From Lamellibrachia satsuma (lineage: Eukaryota; Annelida; Polychaeta; Sabellida; Siboglinidae), in assembly GCA_033239005.1 (NCBI GenBank), contig BSQZ01000079.1, positions 2,162,501-2,226,500 on the forward strand: 64,000 nucleotides of DNA. Direction: 5' to 3'. The notes under the pieces were generated by a model. It did not search any database. It saw only the letters and a program-made list of their open reading frames with translations, and was not told the origin of the DNA. The translations under genes and the position numbers were made by a program. This document shows, piece by piece, positions 33,041-43,778 of this stretch; within the stretch, counting starts at the first letter, position 1; every line of letters starts with the position of its first letter.

Positions 33041-35192
33041 ATGGATAATAAACAAGCTAGAAAGCGTGTCAGGAAGCCCGACACATGGGTTAGGGAAGTA
33101 CGTAAGAGACGGAGGAATACTGGGCAGGAATATGTCGGGCGAACTGGAAAAGTGAAAGCGGCCGTTCGCTTCGATCCAAGCGTAGATTATTGTAAGGACA
33201 CTGGTAGGCGGCCGACGACGACATGCGCGTATCGTAGTATACCAGAAAATGAGAGGAAAGCCATGTTTGATGACTTTTGGGCGCTGGGCAGTTACGATTT
33301 GCAAAATGCACACCTTTTTGGCCTAGTAGATTGACTACCAACAGCACGAGCAAGAAACAGGAAAAACCCTGGTGAAAGCAAACGATCCGTCACGTATACG
33401 TACAACTTGCGTGACAGCAGTGGCCAACAGAAACGCAGACGCGTATGCAAGAATGCATTCCTTCGCATGTTCGGTATTAGTTCCGACAGACTACGGACGG
33501 TACGAGGTGAGCCTAAGTCAGACGTTACTTTCTTCAATACTTTCTTTAATACTAAATTAATGTTATTACAATGGGCTACTGGTACTAACTTTACAGGAAT
33601 GGGGGAGGGGCAAAGGGATCTACGGGCATATTCTTTGCAGCTAGCTACTTTGTTGACCATTCGCTTATCATATTTGATGAATATTATTCTCTTGACCGTA
33701 GTAAGTAAATAAATACTATGTGATCTTATTTTATTTTAATATAATTTTACTTTGAACTATTTGATTTATTAATCTATATTTGCTAATATAATATAGTTAA
33801 TCTTGTCACTTTGCAGAGCGGACTGATGACACAACACCAACAACTGCTCCGCTAGACAAACGAGGTTGTCATCAGAATCGGCCTTGTACTGTGTCCGACG
33901 AGCGTCGGGAGCAAGTGCGACAACACATCACTAGCTTTCCAAGATACGTCAGCCACTATCGCCGAACTTCTGCTCCGGACCGCAAGTACATTACTGCTGT
34001 CTACAGCGTCGCCGAGATGTACAGGGCTTACAAAACAAAGTGTGAGGAAGACAGTGCACGACCAGTGACGGCATCTTATTATGCAAGTGTTTTCAACACT
34101 GAATTCAACATCAGTTTCAAGCCGCCTCTGCAGGATACCTGTCAGATCTGTGACAGGCAGCTGGCGAGAGCACCAGACGCTCCTCCAGACCCACCAACAA
34201 TGCTCCACCTAGCGAGAGCTCAGGCGGCCAAGGATGCCTTTAAAGCTGACAAAGCTGCGGCTGTCAACCCTCTGGAACCTGCATGCATCACAATGGACCT
34301 TCAACAAGCACTGCCTACACCTCACATCCCCACATCTGTCGTGTTTTACATGAGGCAGCTGTGGACATACAACTTTAGCATTCACCTTTGTGACGACAAC
34401 AGTGCTGTAATGTGTGTATGGCCAGAGCATGTTGCCAGTCGTGGAGCGGATGAGGTGGGATCATGTTTACTGAAGGCACTACCCACAATGCTGCATAACA
34501 AGAGGAGGCTGATCGTGTGGTCTGACTCGTGCAGTGGCCAGAACAAAAACTTTAAAATGATGTGCGTGTGGTTGCATATGGTAGAGAGTGGCATGTTAGA
34601 TGAGGTCATTCACAAGTTCTTTGTTCCCGGACATTCAATGATGGACAGTGATAGAGACTTCGGTCTCATCGAGAAGCGGAAGAGGGCTACACAGTATGTG
34701 TACACACACCATGACTGGATCAATCTGATTCAATCGGCCAGAGTGCGCAATCCTTTTCGTGTTGTGGAGATGGCAACAGAGGACATGAGGGACCTGAGTG
34801 AAATAGAGAGAAGGTTTGTGAAGAAGTGCGATGATGGCAGTACGTTGATGATGAGGACTCTGTCTGTTGTGAGAGTGGCAAAGGAACACCCTGGAAAGTT
34901 GTTCCTCAAGACCAACTACAGTCGTGACATTGACCTGTGGAGCTCCATCAGCATAGGAAGGCGAGCTCGGAAGGGTGCTGCACCTTTGCCACCTCCCAAC
35001 ATCAACACCCTTCCTGCCAAGTACCCCCGTGGCAGGGCCATCAAAGCAACAAAGAAAGCAGACTTGCTAAAGCTGCTTGTCTACATTCCTCCCGTCCACC
35101 ATCAGTACTTCACTGACATTGTTGGTGAGGGTGACGAGGAGGAAGATGAGTATCTGGTCAGCCAGGATTTGTCTGGGGATGAGGACTGGTAA
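33041..35192 (+). CDS. DUF7869-like candidate transposase, two exons, one in-frame stop
   Basis: Exon 1 runs 33041-33506 and exon 2 33817-35192. The donor (GAGGTGAGC) and acceptor (CTTTGCAG) join in phase. The product is about 610 residues. The N-terminus is basic (KQARKRVRKPDTW). A TGA at 33332-33334 interrupts exon 1 in frame, after which the family pattern continues (RVCKNAFLRMFGI). Exon 2 has ITSFPRYVSHYRR, FNISFKPPLQDTC followed by C-x2-C, CITMDLQQALPTP, VWSDSCSGQNKN and FVPGHSMMDSDRDFG. The three Asp-containing motifs (MDLQ, WSDSCSGQNKN, GHS-x2-DSD) are placed as in DDE nucleases, so a transposase role is plausible. The C-terminus is acidic. The flanking TIRs support a transposon gene. 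Catalysis is unproven. Confidence 0.75.
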
Positions 35193-35859
35193 ACAGATGT
35201 AAAATTGATGGAACAGCAGTGTCATAGTTTATTTTTGTATTTTGTTTCATATTATTTTTTCAAATAATATTCCACGTGTTTAGGAGCCCATCCGTTACAG
35301 TGTACAAGCATTTGAAGCATGTCATCTATATCATTATGTTGTAGTGTGATTTTATGTCGATTGTGGCAAATAAATAAAGCTTGCTAACTAACCAACTTTA
35401 CTCTTTTCTATAGCATTATATATTTATGTTTTTCTGTCTGATATAAAATGTTTATTTTGTCATTCAAACATATTGAATGCTTGAAGCAAAACCAGCACTT
35501 CGCTAACAATATCTGTTGCTTAATATGGATAACTGCAGAGTGGGAAAATTATTCCCTAATGAATTTTTGCTTAATTACATTAATTAGCAGAAAAACAGCA
35601 ACTATTTGCAGTGCAAAATTGCATGGGGCATTTAACGGAGTCTTAAAAAACGTGGTGCGTAAAAAAAATTAAAATTTTCACTAATTACCCCGGTCGTTAA
35701 TTAAGCTAATTAGCGTTAATTAGCCATGAGAATTTGCAGAGATGATCAAGTTAAGCAGCTAGTCAGTTGAAATAACAAACGAACTGTGCTACAAAGAATG
35801 GTAACTATGAAAATAACTGATGAAACTTTGACTGCGTTTTTCTCCATTATTAAAACAAT

Positions 35860-35894
35860 GGACCTAGGGGGTTGTTGCACTAGGCAGCACAATT
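35860..35894 (-). repeat. Right terminal inverted repeat
   Basis: Reverse complement of 32679-32713 with two mismatches. The outer 23 bp are identical to the left copy. Confidence 0.85.
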
Positions 35895-36650
35895 ATGATT
35901 GAGATTAGGCCGTGACTCTTTGTCCTGATGAATGCAGTAAAACATTTTACAAATGAAAAAAAATACGAGTCTGCATGTTTAGTGTTGGGGGTTCGAAAAT
36001 TATGCATACATGGGGAAGGGGGGTCATGTTAGCCAATTTAACTTGGCTTTAACTTTTCCACCTGAAGTTGGAGGTGTCTTGGGGTACAGTGATAGGCTGG
36101 ACAAGGATTCTGTTTCCAGGACTCCCTTCGCTTAATCCATGCCACATCATGGAGTAAGTTGCATGTGGATTCTCCAAGACGGCCCTCAAAGACCTCTTTG
36201 TGACATTTACAATGAACTTGGATGCCATTGGGCCGTTATTGTACTGGGCTTGGGATCTACAGGTCCACCGTTATAGATGGTGTTCCCATGCGATCTGTGA
36301 GACTTGACATGTGCCATGGTGCCGTGGTGGAGTTAGTGCAAGTGTATGGTAGTGCACACAACATTCTGCACTGTTTGTTTCCGGATATGTCCACACAGGA
36401 TTGGAAGGCAATAGGCCACAAAGTTACTGTTGAAAACAAAAAACAACACAAAACTAGGGGAATATTTGGTGAAGAAGAAAGTTGGTGAGGTAGAGAAAGA
36501 GGGTCAAGGTAAAGCATGTTCTGTTCGATGTGACTTATTAGATAAACAGATCTTGGCACTATAAAGGAATTGCACAAAGCAAAAAATGAAAAGCTGAATT
36601 TAAATTTAGAATGCAGTGATGATGTTCTGATGGGAAAGGAAGATGTGTTC
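35895..36650. other. Unassigned stretch
   Basis: Contains an 88-codon plus-strand frame (36222-36488) and, at about 36030-36220 on the minus strand, a frame reading SKFIVNVTKRSLRAV. Neither was recognised. It could be remaining Harbinger sequence beyond the nested element, but no terminus was found. Confidence 0.3.
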
Positions 36651-36674
36651 CTTAAAACCCTTTTTATAACAAAC

Positions 36675-36723
36675 ACGCACCGATGCGTAGTTGCTGCATC
36701 TTACCAAATACGCATCGGTGCGT
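36675..36723. repeat. 15-bp perfect inverted repeat beside a TTAA
   Basis: ACGCACCGATGCGTA (36675-36689) pairs with TACGCATCGGTGCGT (36709-36723) across a 19-nt loop. It lies 20 bp after TTAAAACCCTTT (36652-36663), which looks like a piggyBac terminus at its TTAA target. It may be the subterminal inverted repeat of the piggyBac relic that follows. Confidence 0.7.
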
Positions 36724-36892
36724 ATTTACCAGCGTATCCAACTATGTCGCCATTTTGAATAAATTAATGTCCCATAGTTCCGTCATATGATCAGAACGAG
36801 GTTACACCGAACTTCCTACATGCCGGTTGCCATTTCATTTCAGCAATTTCAGTGAGTTAGACGTGTTTTTCGGAAGTTTTGTTTTATGTTGT

Positions 36893-37755
36893 TTGTCGGG
36901 GGATTTAAAAGTGGCGGACGAAGGTGCATCGGACAGCGAAGGTAGTGATGGGTGTCAAATTTGTTTGACGAGTCCGACAAAGAATTCGAGGGGTTTCACC
37001 ATGACTGGGTGACTGATCCGTGCCGCTTTCGAGTAAACGTAAACGTCCCCGATTGTGCGCTGGACGGTGGTAGTGCATACGAGCACCCAAAAGAGACGAT
37101 AGCTGCCTACTACGTCGGGGTGTTGTGGGATGATAATATAATGAAAGCGGATGCCCGATGTTCATGTTGGGGGTTGTTTTTAATTCGTTTTGTTGTCATT
37201 TTGTATGCGTAGGTACTAGGTATGTCATAAATTATGTTTAGATGGTGCTATTCAAAGGAATTTTTAACCTTTGCCATTTTATTTCATGTATATTATTGAA
37301 TGGACAGTATAGGCCCAATATTTCAATTTGATGCAAATATGTGTGCTCCATGTTGACATTATGTTTTTATTTATGTTTGAATTTTTTTAGACAGATTAGA
37401 TATATGAATGTGTACCTACATAGTCATAGTCAAAACAAATGGATTATGTGAAGACAACTTTTTTGTTAGCTGTACTGATTATATCGTCTCACTTCAGATG
37501 TGGGACAGATTGACTGCTGAGTCAAACCACTACGCTGCTCAGCAGAGGACAGCGTATCCACCCCCAGCATCGGCAGCAAGATGGACCGACTTCACAAAGA
37601 ATGGCATGCAGGCCTTCATTGGTCTGTGTTTCAGCATGGGGATACTGAAGTTGCCACGCCGACACCACTACTGGTGAACGACAAATTGGATGTTCAAGAC
37701 GAACTTCCCCTCCGTGATGTCGCGCATTTCAACATAGCAGGATAACTAGTATGTT
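36893..37755 (+). pseudogene. piggyBac transposase relic 2, N-terminal half
   Basis: Acidic N-terminal pieces (ASDSEGSDG and, one frame over, LFDESDKEFEGF) are followed, after an intron-like gap, by the start of the DDE_Tnp_1_7 domain at about 37498: ESNHYAAQQ, W-x-DFTKNGMQAFIGLCFSMGIL, RRHHYW, then after a TGA TNWMFKTNFPSVMSR. Similarity ends at about 37755, before the first catalytic Asp. The C-terminal half is not in this stretch, and the copy at 39896 belongs to a different subfamily because it has its own equivalent N-terminal block. Confidence 0.75.
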
Positions 37756-38690
37756 GTCTGAGCATGAATTTGGTGACCTGGATTTTTTCAGTTCCAACGC
37801 AGACATGCTTCTTTGTGTTATCATTTAGGCATTCAGATTCTGAAATAAAATTATGCAATTTCAGGGTAGCTGGCATGAAAGCCAGAAAATGAACAGGCAA
37901 CATTACTTTGTCAGAGAATGATGCCAAGAATTCATTGCGATGCACCATGACACCAGCTCGAGGTATAGGTGAAGTTCTTGCCTCTAACCAAAACAGGACA
38001 CCTAATGAACCCACTGTGACCTTTCACCAGGTTTTTCAAGAAATAATGGCGGCTTTGACAACATACAAACAATATCGAGCTGTACGAGGCAAATCCATGC
38101 ATGTGGAAAGCGAATGCAGTATAAAAAAGATGCGTGGTCAAGGACACTGCACAGTCTCTGGGACTGTTTTTCAGTGCTTTAGCAAATTTTAGTAGATATT
38201 AGCCGGGACGGAACATGGATTCCTGGTCACTAGGAAAGTTGGAATTGTTTGTGTGTCGGGGGTAAACTTTCTGATTGACGACATCCACATCATTTCAAAG
38301 GGGTCAATCAGTGATTTGTTTTCTTAACTTTTTTGATGATCTTGGCCAAGGTGAGACCAAACCACACTGCCACAACTGCTCTGGGCAAAACTAGAATCGG
38401 TAGCTACTGTGGTACTGAGCATAATATTTATGGCCAGGAATAGTGCCTCATATACTGGCAGAGACATTTTAGCATTCAACTGTGAAGAATCTTCACAACA
38501 GTTACTTTGTACTGAACACTGGTGAGACTACTAGCAAGAATGAAATAAAAGTACGAGGTTATGTCACCGGTGTTGCAAATGGCAAGTCAACGCAAAGCGC
38601 CATTTGGTGTATGATACTCTCAACAATTGGGTCGCTAAGCATAGATTTGTGAAATTGCAGATTGACACTGAAGTAGGGATTAGGGAGTTT
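37756..38690. other. Unassigned stretch
   Basis: Frames of 94-106 codons occur on both strands (37694-38014 minus, 37908-38192 plus), without recognised motifs. It lies between piggyBac and Mutator-like relics and is likely transposon debris. Confidence 0.3.
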
Positions 38691-38699
38691 CTATTTTGA

Positions 38700-39420
38700 G
38701 CACCTAGGATGTGTGCATGTAAAAATACAATTGCTGGCCATGAAGCTTTGAAACTGTTCTCGACCTATCTGAACTCTCCACACCACATGAACAAGAAGAG
38801 CTATCAAAAGCTTCTTGAAGATCATGCAGCAAAAAAAAGTAGCTATTGACAACATGAAGTCTGCAGCAGTAAGTATAAAGGAAGAAGTGGGCGGAGACTG
38901 TACAGTGTCAGTAGATGACACTTGACAGAAGCCATGGTGTTGGTGTTGTCACCATGGTGTTGTTACAGCGGTATCAACTGACACGGGCAAATGTTTCGAT
39001 ACATGTTGTCAAACATTTGTCATGGCTGCATCAGATGGGAAAAAGAGAACAAGCAGTGTGACAGCTACCTGAAGTGGAAGGTAGACCACTAATGTACAGC
39101 CAAACATGGTGCGACTGCTAGTTCTATGGAATAGGTTGGCGCGGCACACAGTCATGCCATCTGAATTCCGACATGACCTGCACTACGTCAACTATTTGGG
39201 TGATGGTGATTTGCCGTCATTCGAATCAGTTCAGGACTGTAAACCATACGGTGAAGACTGTGATTGCAAAGATGGAATTTATTGGACATGTGCAAAAACG
39301 TGTGGATTCCTGACTGAGAAAACCAATTTCAGAGGAAAGAAGCTTGCTGACGGCAAAATTACTTTAGTCTTGCTATTAACCAAAATGTGGGGAACATCAT
39401 TGCTATGCAGAACTTGATGG
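38700..39420 (+). pseudogene. Mutator-like transposase-domain relic 2
   Basis: Fragments follow the Mutator-like domain order: STYLNSPHHMNKKSYQKLLE, IKEEVGGDCTVSVDD (family pattern SVDGTW), HHGVVTAVSTDTGKC, then a shifted frame with a Cys-rich stretch, and HYVNYLGDGDLPSFESV with PYGEDCD. These give the first Asp (SVD) and the LGDGD landmark. Multiple stops and frameshifts are present. Its 3' part, reading NVGNI-x-AMQNLMASLYHV, passes directly into the 32-bp minisatellite. A near-identical piece of the same family lies at 42085-42310. Confidence 0.8.
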
Positions 39421-39895
39421 CCAGTCTGTACCATGTGAGCAGAACTTGATGGCCAGTCTGTACCATGTGAGCAGAACTTGATGGCCAGTCTGTACCATGT
39501 GAGCAGAACTTGATGGCCAGTCTGTACCATGTGAGCAGAACTTGATGGCCAGTCTGTACCATGTGAGCAGAACTTGATGGCCAGTCTGTACCATGTGAGC
39601 AGAACTTGATGGCCAGTCTGTACCATGTGAGCAGAACTTGATGGCCAGTCTGTACCATGTGAGCAGAACTTGATGGCCAGTCTGTACCATGTGAGCAGAA
39701 CTTGATGGCCAGTCTGTACCATGTGAGCAGAACTTGATGGCCAGTCTGTACCATGTGACCAGAAGTTGATGGCCAGTCTGTACCATGTGAGCAGAACTTG
39801 ATGGCCAGTCTGTACCATGTGAGCAGAACTTGATGGCCAGTCTGTACCATGTGAGCAGAACTTGATGGCCAGTCTGTACCATGTGAGCAGCACCA
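39405..39895. repeat. 32-bp minisatellite, about 15 copies
   Basis: The unit GCAGAACTTGATGGCCAGTC plus TGTACCATGTGA repeats about 15 times with almost no variation. One unit near 39752-39770 has two changes (GACCAGAAGTTG). The first unit overlaps Mutator-like coding sequence, which suggests the array arose from that gene by unit expansion. Since 32 is not a multiple of 3 and the minus strand lacks stops, all three minus frames are open across the array. They are not genes. Confidence 0.95.
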
Positions 39896-41362
39896 ATGAC
39901 AACCCAAATCACCACGTGTACAAGCGGTGACAGTAGCTGGTGTGGCTATACCCGAAACAAGGACACATTTAGGCACATTCATGGGCTCCCAGAAGCTATC
40001 GTGGAACTTGTTGAGCCCATCTACGATGAGCTGACATCAGCAGATCTCCTGGATGGCGAAATGAAATCCAATTTTATTAGCCAGTCAAACCTCTTCTTAA
40101 TCCAGACAAACCCCAACAAACCACTCACAATCACGAAGCCAGAACTCGAACAGTTTATCGGCATGCTGTTTTACATGCCCCGTGCTGAAATGTACTGGAG
40201 CATGGAGATGTGATACCCGAAAGTTACGGATGTGATGCCGATCGTTCGCTTCAAAACGATCAAGCGGATGCTTCACATCAATGCTAGCCGGGCCAATGAC
40301 TGAGGAGACCGTCTCTACAAGATTCGGCCTTTCATTGATGCTGTGGGTGAGAGCTCTGCTGTCAATCGATGAGCAGGATGCGCCTTTCAAGGGAAAGTCG
40401 GTGCTATGCACATACATACCGAAGAAGCTAAAGAAGTGGGACTAAAAAATCTGCTGTCTGGTGTGGATGGCCTCATTCACAACTTGGAAATCTACACCTG
40501 AAAGATCGAGTCCTGCCCTGGAAAAAAGTGGGGCTACAAGATCTTTGTGTTGTCTGGTGTGGATGGCCTCATTCACAACTTGGAAATCTACACCGGAAAG
40601 ATCGAGCCCTGCCCTGGAAAATCTGACATCAAAGCATCAGGCAATATCGTGTTGTGTCTGCTGTCTATGACACCTCGTGGTGTATGACACAAGATCTACT
40701 ATGACAACTGGTGTACAAGCGTGGGCTGACAACACTGAGCAAGCAAGGAATCACCTGTTTGGGCACAGTACAATCAAACCAAACTGCCAGGATGCACCTT
40801 GCCTGCAGACAAGATGATGAGGCGCCAACGTTGAGGCACAATTTGTCTGCAGATGATCACGATCGACGGAGTTAAACTGCATGCGACCAAGTTTGACAAT
40901 CTTAGTGTGGTACTGCTGAATACATATACTGCTGTAGGACCAACAACCCAGATTGAGAGGTATGGCAGGAAGCTACGACGAAAGCTGCAAGTCAGCTGCC
41001 CAACCGCTGTGCGCTGCTACAACCAGGATATGGGAGGAGTAGGCCTGCTCGATGCACTACTGGCTCTGTACCGGATACCTGTCCCGTCCAAGAAGTGGTG
41101 CCATCGGTTACTCTACCACTACTTCGATATGCTGGTTGTGCAGTCCTGGCTGATGTACAGGTGAGATGTGGATGCCAGCGGCTTGTCTCGCAAGCAGCAG
41201 TTGCCCCTGCTCAAGATGTTGAGGCCATCAAGGCGAAGAATGCACAGTTATCCCACTTTCAGAAAAATCTGTCCAAACAGACAATATTGGACATTGACCT
41301 GTTTTCTCAAAGAAGGGTCGGTTTAAGCTGCCAGGCTGCAAAGACACACCAAGAGTAATGTG
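39896..41362 (+). pseudogene. piggyBac transposase relic 3, near full-length but broken
   Basis: Blocks in order: N-terminal DDE_Tnp_1_7 start (ISQSNLFLIQTNPNKPLTIT, ELEQFIGMLFYMPRA), VRFKTIKRMLHIN, YKIRPFIDAV, MRLSIDEQDAPFKGKS with TYIPKKLKKW, GVDGLIHNLEIYTGK, ITIDGVKLHATKFDN, AVRCYNQDMGGVGLLDALL, and KKWCHRLLYHYFDMLVVQSWLMYR. The usual GVD-x-x-D reads GVGLLD, so the Asp after GV is replaced by Gly. There are several stops and frameshifts, and a 96-bp direct duplication (40457-40648) repeats the EIYTGK block. It is non-functional. The sequence is of a different subfamily from relics 1 and 2. Confidence 0.85.
40457..40648 (+). repeat. 96-bp tandem duplication inside the piggyBac relic
   Basis: TCTGGTGTGGATGGCCTCAT occurs at 40457 and again at 40553, with the following sequence repeated. 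The period of 96 bp equals 32 codons, so the duplication itself keeps frame. Confidence 0.85.
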
Positions 41363-42084
41363 CATGAAATGCAGCTCATATCTGTGCTTCACATCAACAA
41401 GTAACTGTTTCTGCCATCAGTAGATGAACGGACAGACATACAGATAGAGACGTGGGGTCACCAGGTCACATACGCATTAGCATTTCCATTTGTGTCGAAG
41501 GCACAATAAAAATTACGTTAACGTTCACTGACCGCTGATATTTGTTGGTTTAACTACATGATTTAGTTAGGTAGATATAATACTGACGTGTACTAGCATT
41601 ACAGTAACCAGACAGTGTGGTCCGCTTTCACAGCGAACGAATACAGCTGGTTCGAAAATCGTAGCACACACGATCGTTACTATTGAAACATTGTCGCTTT
41701 TCCAGGAAACCAATGGGATTTCCAAAAGGACAGCGTTTTAAAGGATGGATTGGCGAAATATGACATTAGTGCCAGGTGATTTTTTGCGTTGTTGCATGTT
41801 ATGAAGAAAAAATCAAATCAAATCAACAATCAACATGTTAGCTGCCCCAGCCACCTTAAAACATTATAGCTGCTTTTCCTCAACTGGTTCAGTCCTTTAC
41901 GAATCCGGTTTTGTTATGGCCAAATGTGTAGTGGTTGACTAGTTTTAACGTTTAATAAGAAAGTGCTCTTTTGTTTAAATCGTCGAAAGAAATTACTCTG
42001 GAAATCTTGTAACTTGCGAAAGGCAATTTCCCGGCCGACATTTAGCCTTCAGCACATTGACCTTGTCGGTCACATGCTTTTTCA
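41363..42084 (+). other. Gap, no gene seen
   Basis: Unique-looking AT-rich sequence without recognised features, apart from a short AAATCAAATCAAATCAAC run at about 41811. Confidence 0.35.
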
Positions 42085-42315
42085 CGAGAGTTAGAATATC
42101 GACACAAAAGATGTGCATGAAAGCGTATCGTATTCTTGAAGATCATCATGCAGCAAACAAAAAAGTAGCCATTGACAGCATGAAGTCTGCAGCAGTGAGT
42201 ATAAAGGAAGAAGTGGGCGGAGACTGTACGGTGTCAGTAGATGGCACTTGACAGAAGTCTTGATGTTGGTGTTGTCACCATGGCGTTGTGACGGCGATAT
42301 CAACTGACACTGAAG
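42085..42315 (+). pseudogene. Mutator-like transposase-domain relic 3
   Basis: Encodes AYRILEDHHAANKKVAIDSM followed by SIKEEVGGDCTVSVDGT and, after a stop, HHGVVTAISTDT. It is highly similar at the DNA level to 38818-38985, so both come from one family. The rest of the domain is missing. Its TGA after SVDGT sits where the family has W, matching the change in relic 2. Confidence 0.8.
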
Positions 42316-43650
42316 ATTCCAAGCAGTGTTTTAATTGAACGAAGGTATGTATCAAATAGGTATTACACTGCCACCAAAATTGGCTGCCAGATGATGCAAA
42401 TGACGACAACACTACTGTCACTAGCTTGGAATGCTTCACGAATGATTATTTCTCGGCAAGCACAGATGATGACAGATACAGATAGCGATGATGACTTTCA
42501 AGTGATGGACGCAACAGTGGCCCTTAGACAAAGAGGGACTTGATTGACAGGCAGTCCCAGTTGGTCAACTTGTATACACACAGCTCTATATCAATAGCTT
42601 TACATACGAAACGGTGTCTAAATGTTGCTGATACTGCAAATAAACATCTGTTTTTTGTCAAAATCAAATACTGTTGAATGCATGGTGGCAAAAAGTTCTA
42701 CTAGCCCCAGAGATGCCGGCGATGAAGAAACCGGAAGTAAAAGTGATGTAACCACAGAAGTCTCAGTGCACAGTCAGCGCAACAGTGTTACCGTGTAGTC
42801 CGTAAAGCCAGCATGTCTGCAAAAAAATCGTCCTTTGTGGATTTAAACACGCCTTCGTTTTCGTTAGGCAGATGACAAAGACTTTGCCTAACAAGTTTTG
42901 ACGCAATGCGGAAGATTGGATACGACAATGTATGGCGAATATCTGGGGGGTCAATGCCACCAGACGCAGGAGGCTGAGGATGTCTTTCGTCAGAAGAATA
43001 CAGAATACAGGTATTCTGCCAGGTACTTATATTAATATGAATGTAACTGAATACAGAATCAACTTACATGCTGTTTTTCTCTTACTGAATCACTGTCGGC
43101 TGTACCTAGACCGATAATCAGAAGATGAAATGCATGATGATCACTGAATTTGATAGAATCAATGTTACTAATAAAGCAAAGAACCATCTAGATGGATGGT
43201 AGTTGATGCATGAGCAGTGATTGCACACAACTGTCCACAGTGAAAATCCTCTGCTCTATTAGTTTTAACGCAATAAGTCTGACAATTCTGCCCTGTAAAG
43301 TACCACCATCAATCCCTCATAAATCAGGTAACAACCTTTGCAGCTTGGAACAACCTAGTTGGAAGTAGCTTTTCCACAATGGCCTGATTAAGAATTGCTG
43401 CGTCAAATTATTAATGTTTTCTATTTTTTTTAAATTTGTTGCTCTGACAATGATGAATGAGCCAACACAAGATGAAAAACTGATGAAGCCTCTGATGTTG
43501 AGGCAACTGATGAGATTGCCAGTTATAAACAATGTTGAGCGCAACAGGGATGTAGCGCCCGACATGACTGAAAACAACTCCTGCTACAATGCTTTCTCTG
43601 AAGAAAGTGTTACTAAGCGTGACAAGTCTCGCCATTCAGACTTCCACGTT
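42316..43650 (+). other. Unassigned stretch
   Basis: Short frames only: an 80-codon plus frame at 43414-43656 and small acidic pieces near 42460 (TDTDSDDDFQVMD, reminiscent of piggyBac N-termini). Nothing could be assigned. Confidence 0.3.
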
Positions 43651-43651
43651 G

Positions 43652-43778
43652 TTTAGTCCATGGTCCATGTCACTTTGTTTAGTCCATGGTCCATGTCACT
43701 TTGTTTAGTCCATGGTCCATGTCACTTTGTTTAGTCCATGGTCCATATCACTTTGTTTAGTCCATGGTCCATGTCACT
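43652..43778 (+). repeat. 26-bp minisatellite, about 5 copies
   Basis: The unit TTTAGTCCATGGTCCATGTC plus ACTTTG repeats five times with one A/G change (CATATCAC near 43745). Each unit contains the direct half repeats CCATGG and CCATG. Confidence 0.9.

Larger units (their letters stand above)
32679..35894 (+). mobile_element. 3.2-kb TIR transposon encoding a DUF7869-like protein
   Basis: Terminal inverted repeats of 35 bp (32679-32713 and 35860-35894, 33 of 35 matching) enclose a two-exon gene and its AATAAA signals at about 35369. A subterminal copy of the TIR inner half (AACAACCCCCCAAGTCCCTG) lies at about 32862-32881. No target-site duplication is obvious at the ends as placed. The element sits about 110 bp past the Harbinger Myb exon donor and may have inserted into that element. 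Superfamily assignment is open; the protein belongs to the same group as the relics at 21440 and 23290. Confidence 0.75.

Noticed and set aside
39279..39982. Three overlapping minus-strand frames of 170-207 codons
   Set aside because: They are translations of the 32-bp minisatellite in three frames (period 32 residues), not genes.
36893..41362. One piggyBac gene split by a Mutator-like insertion
   Set aside because: Both pieces carry the same N-terminal domain block in different sequence, so they are two elements.
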